64,000 bases of DNA from Lampris incognitus (lineage: Eukaryota > Chordata > Actinopteri > Lampriformes > Lampridae), in NCBI RefSeq assembly GCF_029633865.1, contig NC_079213.1:95701320-95765319 (forward strand), written 5' to 3'. The stretch's first letter is position 1. Each line of letters starts with the position of its first letter. A program made the translations under genes and the position numbers. Below the pieces are notes generated by a model. The model searched no databases. It was not told the DNA's origin and worked only from the letters and a program-made list of their open reading frames with translations. This document shows, piece by piece, positions 19,370 to 60,737 of this stretch.

Positions 19370-21747
19370 CAGGGGTCAGGAACCTTTTTGACTGGGAGAG
19401 CCATAAAAGCCAAATATTTCTAAATATATTTCATCGAGAGCCATATAGTATTTTTAACGTATAATAAATTAAATATGTCTTACTTTTAATGCGACTTCTG
19501 GTGCTGCATGGTTTTGCTGATGGCCTTGTAGTCTGGTTCATACGTGGTGAGGCTGAGCTTCATGCAGGCGTTGAGGCTTCCATCAGTTAAACGTGAGCGT
19601 AGGTTGGTCTTAATGTTCCTCATATGCGAGAATGACTGCTCACAAGCATATGTAGAGCCAAACATGGTCAATACGGCAATACTCACACGCTGCATTGTGT
19701 GGTATGTCACAGGAAGCTCGTTCCAAGTTTTAAGAATCAGCTGGTCTTCAGGTTGAAGATTTTTCATTTCTGTCCACTTGTGTTCCCTCGCCAGCTCTGC
19801 TCGCTGTCGCGCAAGACTTTCCAACTCTCCATTAAGTGACTTGAACTTACTCATCCACATGTCTGATGCCTTCAGGTCAGCAACTTCCAGCTCAAAGTCT
19901 CCGATAGAGACCCCGGGGATGCATGTCAGGTCGATTTTGTCCACTGCACACTCATGTGGATGAGTGATGAACTTGAAAAGACCAGTGCACGCACGAAATT
20001 CTCCAATCTCCGTCCAATCTCCTGACTGCAGGAGATTGGACGTAAAGCCAGCTAGCTGCTGGAGATCCAGATGTTGAGTGGAGTCACTTGCTAAGCATGC
20101 ATCTCTAAATTGTTGCAGTCTTTCAAAGTGCAGAAGACGACCTGTTTCAATGTCCCTGAGAAAGACTTCCAGCTTGCTTTCAAATGCAAACACTGCTTGT
20201 TGAAGGGATGAGATTGTATTTCCAATACCTTGCATTTTCACATTGAGCTGGTTCAGATGGCCAGTTATGTCCACGAGATAGTGAAACTGCAGGAGCCAGT
20301 CAGTGTTGTCTAGCTCAGGATGCTTGACGCCTTTCATTTCAAGAAAAGTCCGGATTTCACTCAGGCAAGCTGCAAAACGGCTGAGCACCTTCCCCCTTGA
20401 CAACCGACGCACGTTGCTGTGTAAAAGCAGACCGGGATAATGATTCCCAACTTCTTCTAACAGAGCTTTAAACTGGCGATCATTTAAAGCTCGGGCAACA
20501 ATAAAGTTGACCACTCGAATGACCAGCGACATCACCTCACCAAGCCCCTGGCCACACGTCTGAGCGCAAAGCGCCTCCTGGTGCAGGATGCAATGAAAAC
20601 TTAGGATGGCTCTCTTTTCATGTTCACGGAGAAGCGCTACAAATCCTTTGTTCTTCCCCAACATACAGGGTGCACCATCAGTACAGACAGAAATAAGTTT
20701 ATCCATCGGTAGTTTTTTTTCTTTAGCAAACTCCATGAAAGACATGAATAAATCCTCTCCTCTTGTTGTCCCTTTCATTGGCAAAACAGCCAAGCTTTCC
20801 TCACGCAGTGTGTCACCTGCAGCATACCTGGCAATTATACTGCACTGAGATAGATGGCTAACGTCTGTTGACTCATCTAACGCGAGAGAAAAGTATGTCC
20901 CGGCGTTTATGTCCTTAATTTGTGTTTCCTCGACTTGATTTGCCATCATGATGCTACGATCGTGCACAGTTCTTGCTGACAGGGGCATGTCTTTTATTCG
21001 TTTGATTATCTTGTCTTTATTTGGGAAGTCATCAAACAGTTCATTGGCCACATCAAGCATGAGTGTTTTGGCATACTCGCCATCTGTGAATGACTTTCCA
21101 TTCCTTACTATTGCCAAAGCACCCGCAAAGCTAGCGGAATTCCCGTCACCTTGCTTGGTCCACACACGTAGTTGCTGCTGACTCGTCTGCACTCTCCGCT
21201 GTAGCTCCTCGCATGCCCTTTTCCTGCCGTCCCCCGCTGGAGATTTCCATGCAAATGAAGCATGGTGCGTATCGAAGTGCCGCTTTATATTTGACCGTTT
21301 CATCGATGCATTTTATCATTGCATATTAGACATACCGCAGATCCTGCTCACTCCACAAATGCAAATTCCTCTGTCCACGCAGCCTGGAATGCACGGTAAT
21401 CATCGTCTTTTTTTCTTTTCGCCATCTTTTCCGTTACAAGGGTTGAAGCGGATAAACTAGTTGGCTATCTGATAAAATTGATTTCTTCGCCTTTACAATG
21501 ACCCGGACATGCTCGCGAGCCATTGGTTCCCGACCCGACCCACGACCGTGACCCGTGAAATTTATCTTCAAAACTAATTTCTGTTTACTTTAAAATGACA
21601 CAGTATTATTAAGAAATATCACAAGTATTTTAAAATCAGTTCCAAACTGATTTTTTTTATTTTTTTCAACTCAAAATTGTCTGGGAGCCATATGCCGTCA
21701 CCGGAAGACCCATATATGGCTCGCGAGCCATAGGTTCCCGACCGCTG
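19370..21747 (-). mobile_element. hAT transposon, copy 2 (chimeric after inversion)
   Basis: Minus-strand copy of 2378 bp, nearly identical to copy 1, with the same terminal repeats and TGGCTCGCGAGCCA subterminal palindrome (about 21717-21730). Flanks on the plus strand are ACATAGGG (19362-19369) and ACCTAGTC (21748-21755), which do not match each other but pair with those of copy 1. Confidence 0.93.
19486..21303 (-). CDS. hAT transposase, copy 2, long open frame (605 aa)
   Basis: The frame opens at MKRSNIKRHFDTHH, which is the second half of a BED zinc finger, so the true protein should start upstream. An ATG at 21425 begins MAKRKKDD and reaches the CLIC half of the finger, but a TGA (in place of Arg in copy 1) and a frame slip shared with copy 1 separate it from this frame. 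Inside: SLALDESTDVSHLSQCSIIA (catalytic Asp region), LISVCTDGAPCMLGKNKGF (second catalytic region), CILHQEALC, and at the C-terminus YACEQSFSHMRNI with NLRSRL (hAT dimerisation). It is a transposon protein, not a host gene, although databases label relatives GTF2IRD2-like. It probably lacks full DNA binding. Confidence 0.88.
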   Translation of the reverse strand: MKRSNIKRHFDTHHASFAWKSPAGDGRKRACEELQRRVQTSQQQLRVWTKQGDGNSASFAGALAIVRNGKSFTDGEYAKTLMLDVANELFDDFPNKDKIIKRIKDMPLSARTVHDRSIMMANQVEETQIKDINAGTYFSLALDESTDVSHLSQCSIIARYAAGDTLREESLAVLPMKGTTRGEDLFMSFMEFAKEKKLPMDKLISVCTDGAPCMLGKNKGFVALLREHEKRAILSFHCILHQEALCAQTCGQGLGEVMSLVIRVVNFIVARALNDRQFKALLEEVGNHYPGLLLHSNVRRLSRGKVLSRFAACLSEIRTFLEMKGVKHPELDNTDWLLQFHYLVDITGHLNQLNVKMQGIGNTISSLQQAVFAFESKLEVFLRDIETGRLLHFERLQQFRDACLASDSTQHLDLQQLAGFTSNLLQSGDWTEIGEFRACTGLFKFITHPHECAVDKIDLTCIPGVSIGDFELEVADLKASDMWMSKFKSLNGELESLARQRAELAREHKWTEMKNLQPEDQLILKTWNELPVTYHTMQRVSIAVLTMFGSTYACEQSFSHMRNIKTNLRSRLTDGSLNACMKLSLTTYEPDYKAISKTMQHQKSH

Positions 21748-21755
21748 ACCTAGTC

Positions 21756-22140
21756 AACTGACGTCCTCTGCGTGGCTCGGGACACGTGCGTTTTGTAGCA
21801 GCTGTAAGATGGTTGCTCACAGACCCAAGAACACCAGGAACGGGATCTGCATATTTATTCTAACGAAAGTCGGATGGGGCACAGTCAATTCACACACAGT
21901 GGCAAGCTGTCTCACACTCCCCATTACAAGAGCTGCTCGACTTTTGCCGCGAATTCGCAGCCACGTCACTCCTGTGTCTCTTGTGTGTCACTAATTGAAG
22001 TCCCCCTTACTATAACAGGTAAACCGGAACAACATATTTATTTGTTAAACATAAGGTTGGCGATATCCAGACTATAACAGAAAATATTACACACAGTTTT
22101 TGAGAATGTTCACCAAGAGAAAAAATACATAAACTAAAAA
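21756..22140. other. Intergenic, no gene seen
   Basis: A short 61-codon open frame from 21809 has no recognised motif. It would have been continuous with sequence now at 15871-16200 (reversed) before the inversion. Confidence 0.4.
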
Positions 22141-22149
22141 TAACATGAA

Positions 22150-22400
22150 CAAGTCAAGTTAAGTCAAGTCAATTTTTTTATATATAGCCAATATCACAAA
22201 TTACAAATTTGCCTCAGTGGGCTTTACATCAACACGACATCATGTCCTTAGACCCCCCGCCCCCCTCCCCTCATCGGATACGGAACAACTATCTAAAAAA
22301 AAATCCTTTAACGGAGAAAAATAAGACGAAACTTCAGGGGGCGCAACAGAGGAGGGATCTCGCTCCTAAGACCATACTGACTCCGCTACACGTTTAAACT
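22150..22400. repeat. Fish interspersed repeat (LINE/DNA-transposon tail type)
   Basis: Contains GTCAAGTCAATTTT, then CCAATATCACAAATTACAAA, GGGCTTTACATCAACACGAC, CTTAGACCC and GGGGGCGCAACAGAGGAGGG, a wording common to many teleost interspersed repeats. A related tail piece (GGCAAATTTGTAATATTGGG, AAAATTGACTTGAC) is at 49025-49080 in the opposite orientation. Confidence 0.55.
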
Positions 22401-22821
22401 TCAAATGCGATTGGGTGCATTGACACCTGTACTTGGAGCTGTCCACATGTAATCGGATCACCCAAGACGCATGTTAATGCCAGGTGTAAGTAGCCCCACA
22501 AAGGTGTACCTATCTCAACTATGAGCTGTAGCACCAATATTTTTATACATTCTTTTTGTCATCTGTGCAACTTTGTCTTTTTTTGTTGTTATTTTTATTC
22601 AGTTACTTTTTCTTGCTGCTAATTTTATTGCCTTATCTTTTTATTTATTTCAATTCTTTCCTTTTTTAAATTAATCTTGTTATTGTAGCCTATTTTTTAT
22701 GTAAAGCACACGATTGATTGAACTGCATGTGTGTATGAAATGCGCTCTATCAATAAAGTTGCCTTGCCTGGAAACGAAAGCGAGACAATAAATGACGAGC
22801 TACGTCGACTTCTGAACAGTA

Positions 22822-23200
22822 ATCAATGGCCCTAACTCAAAACAAGCTTTGCCCCTAAACTCCACATCTCTTGTGGCTGCAATTAGTGCTGTCTGGTATA
22901 TCAATCAATAGAAACAATTTGTTCTGCGTAAATCCTGACTGATACTCCAAGGGACACACTTTTGGGCTCTGAGATCTCAACATCACAGAAACGCCACTGG
23001 CTAAAAGATCTAAAAATAAAGATGCCCAGTTTCCTCACTGACAAAATGGTGCCTTGAAAGCAATGTGTTTGATGGCAAAGTTTTAATATTTTGCTCCTTA
23101 TATCCCTAACAGCCTTCATTTTCCTGAAAGGTAAGGCCACTACAAACAAACAAATAAATAAATAAATCTTGCCCTGCAGTCTTTGGTACAATGACAAGAG
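22822..23200. repeat. Diverged direct repeat, unit 1 (partner at 26980-27400)
   Basis: Shares in order ACAAGCTTT.CCCCTAAA, GGTATATCAATC, GCTAAAAG, AAGATGCCCAGT.TCCTCA, TGACAAAA.TGGTGCCTTGA and GTTAAGGCCACT-like blocks with the second unit, same orientation, about 4.15 kb apart. A 127-codon open frame on the minus strand here is probably incidental. Confidence 0.7.
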
Positions 23201-23310
23201 TATGAATAGAAGAACAAAGAAAGACTTTGACGTCAGGTGAGAGCCCAGATTTGACTGCTCTCGTACAAACAGGCACAAATACAATAGTTTTTCGGTGACA
23301 CGACTTTATT

Positions 23311-23313
<3 letters not shown>

Positions 23314-23375
<62 letters not shown>
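23314..23375. repeat. (CA)n microsatellite
   Basis: Pure CA run of about 31 units. Confidence 0.95.
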
Positions 23376-23377
<2 letters not shown>

Positions 23378-23379
23378 TC

Positions 23380-26160
23380 ACATGGGCCATGAACTCTCAC
23401 TTCTACAAGAGGGCAAATACTGCTTCCTTACTTGAATTCTGACTTCTTGATTTTTTTTCCTGTTAGTCTAGGGTGGGTTCCTGTGAGTTGTGTATGTGTG
23501 TGTGTGGGCGCACGTGCATGCGTGCGTGTGTGCATGCTTGTATGTTTAGGTAACAGGAGGATACAGCTGAGTCCGTCTTATCTTAGATCACACAAAAATG
23601 TGTGAAACCCCAACTTCATGGAGCTCCTCTCGTTCCACTCCTCTCCTCGCTGGGTTTCAGTTTGCGGTGGCAGCTGTGAACAGTCTCTCCTCTCCATTTC
23701 CCTCTGTTCTCCTCTCTATAGGCAGTCACATACGCATAGAGAGCAAACTTGCAGTAAGCGCCATGTAGTGTGGAGGCTGAGACTGTCAGAGGCTGTTAGA
23801 AATAGGCGGCCATTTCTGAGAAGAGCCTCCTGACAGTTGCAGTATGACTGGAAGCCCTGTGAGTTTATCGGCTCGATGATGGACTTCTTGTTCTTGTGCA
23901 GCCACTAAAATGCAAATGTGTACAGTAACTGGTAATAGCTGGGGTGCACGGGAAGTTCAGCTAATGCAAGTCAGTTAGGTCAACATTCTCTCTAGGGTGT
24001 CTGTGCTGTTTGCATCTTCAAAATCTTAATTCAACTATTAACTCAAAGCATCGTATTCATCACTTCTATTTCCCTCCTGCCCATGGTTCTTAGATTTTTC
24101 CAAACTGTTTAGCATTGATACAATCTTGATATTGTTTCAAGCCTATGATGTTGTTTTAGTTTACTCCAGCACATTTAGAAGACTGCAAAATGTTTTTAGT
24201 CAAATCAACTTCAAGGCAATAACAACAGCAAAACCATTTAAGTCTGCCGGCAGATACTCATCTGCATAGGTCCGTGGAAGAAGTATGACATCAAACTTGC
24301 TATTGCAGTGTTACACATGCATACGTTTACAGAAATCAGAGTGCACTTTTTCCCCCCCATGAAAAGCTACAATGATGAACAACCAAACGGCTAGAAATCT
24401 AAGTCTCCTCAGAGTGTTCTTGATTTGCCTTTTTCACAGTGGAGGATCGTATTTAGATCTATCTCAGATTGAATTTAGGTCACCAAGATGGCTTGCTTCC
24501 ATCGAACCACAACGTTTTTTTGCTGCCTGTCCGCGAAATCGGGAGAAATTAAGGACTATTAGTTCACTGATGAGCCAACGCATGCTTTGTCATCGATATT
24601 TTCTATCAGGCTCTGCTCATCAAACTGCAATGTTTGGGTCTTTATTCCCCACAGGCTAGGGACAAAAGGAGGCGGTGCATTGCTTGTATTTAGAAAGCCG
24701 CTAAGTGGGAGGCTTGCATTAACAAAATCCATCTTTCAGCAAGAGGGAGGGAGGCCAAGAGAGAAAAGGGCCAAGAGACACATTTCAACTCCTTGGCCAT
24801 TATCTGTGCCATCAAAATGAAGGTGCAAAAAAACAATGCAATGCTTCTGGCCTCTGGCTGACTAGCTGCTGGGTGTCGGTGGTGGGGTGGGATGTTGATT
24901 GCTCAACTGAGGTTATTGCTTTTTAATGTGATGTATGCAATATTAACTATGCACCAAATCCTGGAGATGAAAACACATTTCATCCACGGCCGACTGTCAG
25001 CTATGTGTACCTCATGGAATATTTATTTCAGAACTCAGGTCACCAAATGTAACTCACATTTCTACAACAAATTAGTTCTGTGAACCAGAAATTGCCATCA
25101 CTTACAACAGTACTGTTATAGCGCTTTCCTCAGTTATTCTCCACTCTTGGCTTTAGCTCCCATTAGATACTTTTCTGCATGTGTCATTTGCAGGCACATT
25201 TCTAATTATCTCAGTGAAGTTTTAACACCACCGGCCTTTTTTTTTTTGGCTTACTCTCACTTTCTTGCTTTCCATTAAACTAGCCAATGACTAAAACAAA
25301 TTCATTATCATAAGTTCATGTGTTTTTTGTTTTCATGCTATGTTGGCTACTTCACTTCACACATTCGAGAAGGCCGCGTGCTGTGTTATTGGGGCACCGT
25401 CTGGGCGATACTTTGGCATACAGTAGGTGTTTGTCCTTTCAAGTTCGACCCTATTTCAGGTGTTTCCTGCCGCTCCAAGTCAAGCTGCTCTGTTGTCAGC
25501 CCTGCCAAGTAAAGAGACTCGGGCTACAAATGCTTCAAAGGACCTTTAGCTGTACATGTGTCAGGAAGCAAGGTTCACATGATGCACCACTTGCTCTTTC
25601 TCCTCTCTCTCTCTCTATCTCTGTGTTGCTCCACTTCAATATTCTGTCTCATCTTGAGCCCAGCACCTACTGACAGATGTGGAGGAAAACGTCCTTTGGC
25701 TCTCCCACTAAAATTATCTTGATGACCCCCTCCCTCCCCCCCAAACACACACATAAAATCCACGAACCCTACACCCCTCCCCTCTCTGTCGGACGGTATG
25801 GTGAGCTTGTCTTCTTATATACATTGAGGTTTCGATACTGGGAAAATGATACTTCATCGGTATGGTTCAGAGCTTCACCGCATTTTCAGATACCAGTCAT
25901 ATATATCTGGTTACCTGAAACGGAGTCCTATGTGAAACGCTTTACTGAGCCAAAACTTTTGCGGAAAACCTCAAACTGGAAGTTATCGAATGAACTCGTA
26001 ATTAATACTCAGACAGACAACGAAATGTCCTCATTTTGCTTTTTATTCATTTATTACCTAAAAAAAAGAAAAATGTTCTATCACAAGTCACACTGAAATG
26101 TATTGCTTAAGAAAAAAAATATATTCATATAATTTTTAGGGTTGTTTTTTTTTCTTCTTT
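23380..26160. other. Intergenic, no gene seen
   Basis: Several 60-140 codon open frames occur but have no family motif or splice context that I can support. In mammals cirbp lies next to midn on this side; I looked for its RNA-recognition motif and did not find it in the longer frames. Confidence 0.45.
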
Positions 26161-26189
26161 GTTTTGTCTTTTTTTTTTTTTTTTTTTGG

Positions 26190-29100
26190 GAAACTGATAA
26201 TTTCCATTATATTCCACCAAAAACAAAAGTATAGGACATAGGCATCAATTGCTCTTAATGTCCCAACCACCTTCTCCCCCACTTTAGAAAATGCACAAAG
26301 AAATACATAATTCACAGTTACCATTTTGGTTTCATAAATTAATACAGTCACACATGTGCTACACCGGTCTAGAGCTAGAACATTGTAAATTGTATTCTTG
26401 AATCCTGTTATTATTTTCAATGGTTGGCTACAAGAAAGAACAGGCAACTTAACTGATGTGATCAGAATTCCACCAACATGTACCCCCCTCCCCCATCTTT
26501 ATACCCCTGCCAACCCAACCCATTAGTTTAAATACCAGCAGCCCATTGTCTTTTTTGTTTTGTTTCATCTTTTTCAGTTTCACAAAGAAGTGAGGCACAC
26601 ACAGAATATAGTTCATACATATACAAAAGAAAAGTTAAATCAAATTTGGGAGGGAGTGGGGGTAAATTGTCCTTTAATAGGTTGAATCCAAGGAAACAGG
26701 AAGTGCATGTCGTCTGAAGTCCTCAGAGGACCTTTTCCATTCTGAATCAGGGCTATTTGTTGCCATGTAAGTAAGTACTGTGGTCAAAACTTCCTCAACG
26801 AACATAATGCGTTTTCCAAATTTGTAGCTCTTGCAGCTTGTTGGTGGGTAGGACAGAGTCAGAAGAAGGGTACGAGAGGAGGAGGACGAGGAACGGACAA
26901 CGGAGAGACCATCGAGCATGGCAACACAACAGAGAAATGGGAGTAAGACAATATTTGAGGAATAAAACCGACCTTTTTAAGAGTTATCAATTCACTCAAA
27001 CAAGCTTTACCCCTAAAAATCTACTACTCCCATGACTGCGACTACTATCGTGTCTTGTATATCAATCCATGGAAAACAATTTCTTCAGCTTAAATGTGAC
27101 ACTGACACTGCAAGGGCAACGTTTTAAGGCACAGAAGCCTTGACATAATAGAGACTCCACCAGCTAAAAGCACTAAACAAGAGATGCCCAGTGTCCTCAG
27201 TGACAAAAATGGTGCCTTGATGACAACACGTCTGACGACACACACAAAGTTCAAAAACTGAAAACATTTCCACCACCCCCCGCCCCATTGTCCCCAAGTG
27301 TCTCATTTTTAGTGAAAGTTAAGGCCACTTAAAAAAAAGATGAGGTTCACCAAAAAGGGTAATCTCTCACTGCAATCTCTGGGAGTGCAATCATGGTAAA
27401 GGTGGTCAATCAATCAGACATAGACAGATAAACAGACAGACAGTCAGGCTAGACGCTCCTCTAGAATGAGTTTGAACATGATGGAAAGTACTGTATTTCT
27501 GCTGGTCCATTGGTTCCCTGCTAATATGTCCATATATATGAGTCTTGGTTGTTAACAACGGTTGGGAGAAGGTGGCTAGATGGTTCGTAGGCTGTCTGGA
27601 TCCTTGAGAAACATGGGGGGAAAGCCAGCGTTTTAGCATTTAGCGAGTCAGTTGCTCCTTTGCTCATCATCATCATCATCATCATCATGATCGTCACAGA
27701 GCAGGAATGTTCACTGCTCAACGAGTTATTAGTCCAGTCTTACTTCATCTGTTTTGGCTTTGCATCGCAATACTTGGAACAGGACACTGCTGTTCTAATG
27801 ATGAAAAATTAAAAAGAAGAAAAATAATCTGACAAAAGCAGCGTTGTGTAATCTTTTTTTTTCTTTTTTACAAATTCATGCATGTTGTTGACCTCCATCC
27901 CCACAGCACCAGTTTTCTTAAGTCTTTTTTTTCTTCTTCCTTTTAACAATAGTAAAAAGATCAGTATATTTCACACTTTTGCATGCAAAGAAAAGTCATT
28001 CCCCCTCCCATTTTTATCTCCTCACGTGTAGCAGCAAAACTGTGAAAGGCCTAACCTGATATGTCAGTGGATGAACTAGTGGAGGCACTAGAAAATGACG
28101 CTGGATACAGACCCCCCCCCTCTTCTTTCTCTTGGCCAGAAATGGAAAATATAGACAATATTATCCGGCCGTACGGTCTAGGAATACAGTCTGACCTGTG
28201 TTTCCAGTGGACCTAAAATCGGGGAACCATCTTTAAAAGACCGGTGTCTCGTTCTGGTACGGTATAAAGTGATGATCCATGCATCCGCGGCACTGATCTT
28301 CATGAGCTGAGTAACTACGGGGATTTGGGGTGAATACAGTTTTGACCCAAAAAAAAAAAATTATGTTTTCAGACATGGGATACATGAAATCAATTTACAC
28401 TGAAGACACACATACACACACACCCTCATAAACCCTTGCCAATTGTCACATTAATGTATACAAACCCTAATACAAACCCCCTAGCAAGTCCATTCAGGTC
28501 TGTACGATATAAGGTGGACTGAATGGAAATTCTTCCTCATCATTTGTTGTGGCTAAATGACTAATATATGAACGAGCTAATGAATGATTGAATGGATATA
28601 TGTACTTATCGGTAGTCAATGACTTGACTAAAGCCACAGAGGGCTGCTGTTTTTTGAAAACAGCAGATAGGAAGAGAAATAAAAATAGATTTTTTTTCCA
28701 TATACATCTTTAAAGATTTTTAAATCCTCTAAAGCACTTTCTGTTAATATCGATTCATTTGTTTATTCGTTTAATCATCCCTATCGACACCATTTGTTAC
28801 TAAGATTGATATCAATACGTCTTCCATGTTATTTTTTTTAAATTTTTTTTATTCCGACTCCCCCAGGCCCCCCCACGTAATTTCTTGCACACTTTGACCA
28901 ACTGTTTCAAATCATGGAAATGTGCAAATCAACGACTACTTTGAACTGTTATACGTAAACCTGAATGCTTTGTGAACAATGCTACATATTTTTGTTTAGA
29001 AAATAACAACGATCATAATAATAATAATAATAATGTCTACAGTTGGAAAAGAAGCATAACCCCTCTGTAACAGGTAAAAACAAGACTCTGTTGTGTGAGT

Positions 29101-29788
29101 TTTGAGATCAGTAAGAATGCCCGTTGCAGTAGTCCATAGGTTGGCAGCCTGATGATGGCTGCCTTCCATTCATGAGCTTGAGAAACACCGAAGCCTTACC
29201 AAGGCCTCGGCGCTCCTTTTCTGTTTACTAGTCCAGTGTGGATCTCTCCATAGCTGTCCAGAGTTCACCTTTTTTTGGGGGATGGGGGGGGGATGGGGAC
29301 AAGTCGAAGAAATAAAACTCAACACCACTACCATCACCCACTGAATTGTGTCCCGTTCCAAGTTCGGGTATGGTTCGGTCTTGAATAGGGCAGCATGTCA
29401 TCTGCAGTCTCTGTGTCTACGTTAAGCGTAGCTCAAGTCCTTTACCCCGTTAAGTCCAGGTTATTTTCCTTTCAACAACCAAGCATCGCAAGAATGTTCT
29501 GCTGTTTTTCACAAGGTTGGCTGTCAGGGACACGACGGGACAAGCTTCACTGGGGAGCATTTTTCCTGTGACAGCTGCTGGTCACAGGAAGCCTTTATGG
29601 TTACTGATTTCTGAATCATTTCATCATGAAAACCGATCTTCACACTACTGTTTTAACTCCTGCAAATCCATCCCCTTGAACAAAAACAAAACAAAAAACA
29701 AAAACCTCTAAAAAAAAAAAATCAATTCCACTCAATCCTTTCCCTCTCTCCTCATCTAAACGCCCAGGGGGGCTCCGGACCCTCTGGC
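26190..29788 (-). other. midn: Probable midn 3'UTR and downstream region
   Basis: No coding potential is visible below the stop codon. The region is A+T-rich on the coding strand, with candidate AATAAA signals (TTTATT on the plus strand) near 28758 and 28855. A long A-run of the coding strand at about 26170-26188 follows a UTR-like stretch. Where the transcript ends cannot be decided from sequence: 28.7 kb and about 26.2 kb are both possible. A short (CAT)n run lies at 27664-27688 and (TAA)n at 29018-29033. Confidence 0.45.
26980..27400. repeat. Diverged direct repeat, unit 2
   Basis: Partner of 22822-23200. It lies in what may be the midn 3'UTR, so either a UTR segment was duplicated downstream or both are copies of an unrecognised dispersed repeat. 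Confidence 0.65.
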
Positions 29789-59609
<29,821 letters not shown>

Positions 59610-60045
59610 TCGATAACCTGTGGTCAGAGAAGGGAGACAAGACGCGCAAAAGAAGCGGGGGGGTTTGAGCAGGATGGAAAGCAGATCCGTATTGTTTGTT
59701 TGTTTGTTTTTCAGTTAAATTATCCCGGCGTCTTCGACAAGATGGGATCTGGGTGCATTCAAAGGGAACATTCAGAGATTTCTCTCGGTGCCTCTAAATT
59801 TTCCTTTCTCTCTCTCTCTCCGCTCGCCGACAGAAGGTTATCGAAATCAGTCCGCTCCCTCCGGTTATCATGAGGATATTCCCAGGAACGTCACCTACAT
59901 AAGGCTTAGTCGGGTTTTTGTGGGGTTTTTTTTTTCGCAATGTGCACGCCAAAGTCTCCCAATTCCTAAACGCTACACACAGTACATGGACAAACGGCAG
60001 TAAGAAAGACAAGCAGGTGGGGGGAAAATGCAACGGACTGTTACC
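59610..60045 (-). other. midn: Proposed midn 5'UTR exon end and first (non-coding) intron
   Basis: A good acceptor (CAG at 59620-59618) precedes 8 nt of leader and the ATG. Upstream, the minus strand reads CACAAAG followed by GTAACA, a donor with the exon ending at 60045. Together they would remove a 427 nt intron (60044-59618) in the 5'UTR. The donor choice is an inference; other donors are possible. Confidence 0.5.
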
Positions 60046-60224
60046 TTTGTGACAGAAAAATGCGAGGAGGACAATTTAAAAACAAAACAAAAAAGAAGCT
60101 AAAAGTCCTTCTTGATCGTTGTGAAGACCTCTGCGAGCTTTAGAGGACAAAGTATGCCTTGAAAGCGAAAAGCCACGCACGGCTAGAACCAAGAGGCTTT
60201 CCGCTGCGCACTCATATCCGCGGG

Positions 60225-60400
60225 AGCTCCAATGAAAAGTCGACAATGAACATTGTGACAAAGTATGCCACTTCCACCATAGTTAAGCCGCGCCCACAAC
60301 CCCTTCCCCCGCGACGCCACCTGCCCAATCACAGCGGCACTACTTTGGGTCTATGCTAATCCCAACCAATAGGGAGCGGAGATGTACACCCACGTGGAGG
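60225..60400 (-). promoter_or_regulatory. midn: Probable midn core promoter with CCAAT boxes and GC box
   Basis: The compact, CpG-containing block upstream of the proposed 5'UTR exon holds CCAAT on the plus strand at 60229-60233, 60325-60329 and 60366-60370 (inverted relative to the gene). A GC/KLF-type box CCGCGCCCAC is near 60288-60297, and an E-box CACGTG is at 60391-60396. No clear TATA box was seen. The start site is not located. Confidence 0.5.
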
Positions 60401-60737
60401 GCAGGAAAGTTTAGACCATTCATAATAAATTACAACAGGACAAAAAATATGTCGCTACACCACAGCCAAAATGCGCAGCCCACTGACACAACGCTGCCAT
60501 AAACAGCCGGGGTATTTACTGATACCTCGACCCACCTTCCAAAGATAGCACACATATGCATGCAAACTCTTATTGTATCTTATCATTATCTTGTGTTTTT
60601 GGTTGACAAGTTACATCAGCAGCGTTTCTCTGGGACACCAGGGTCAAATATTCTTACTGATATAGCCTCCGTGTCATCACGAAATACCGCCCTGAGCGCT
60701 GCTTCCTGGTCGATGTCAGCCTTGAGTAGTGCAGCGC

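Noticed and set aside
19486..21303. 605-codon frame as a host GTF2IRD2/ZBED-like gene
   Set aside because: It sits inside hAT terminal repeats, has a near-identical broken copy 4 kb away, and lacks the first half of its zinc finger. It is a transposon gene, not a host locus.
22901..23284. 127-codon minus-strand frame
   Set aside because: Overlaps one unit of a diverged direct repeat; the partner unit does not keep the frame for more than about 60 codons, and no protein family was recognised.
24372..24659. 95-codon plus-strand frame
   Set aside because: No family resemblance and no splice context; length is within chance for this composition.
23380..26160. Search for cirbp, the usual neighbour of midn in mammals
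   Set aside because: No RNA-recognition-motif coding block was seen in the longer frames; short exons cannot be excluded by eye, so no feature is claimed.
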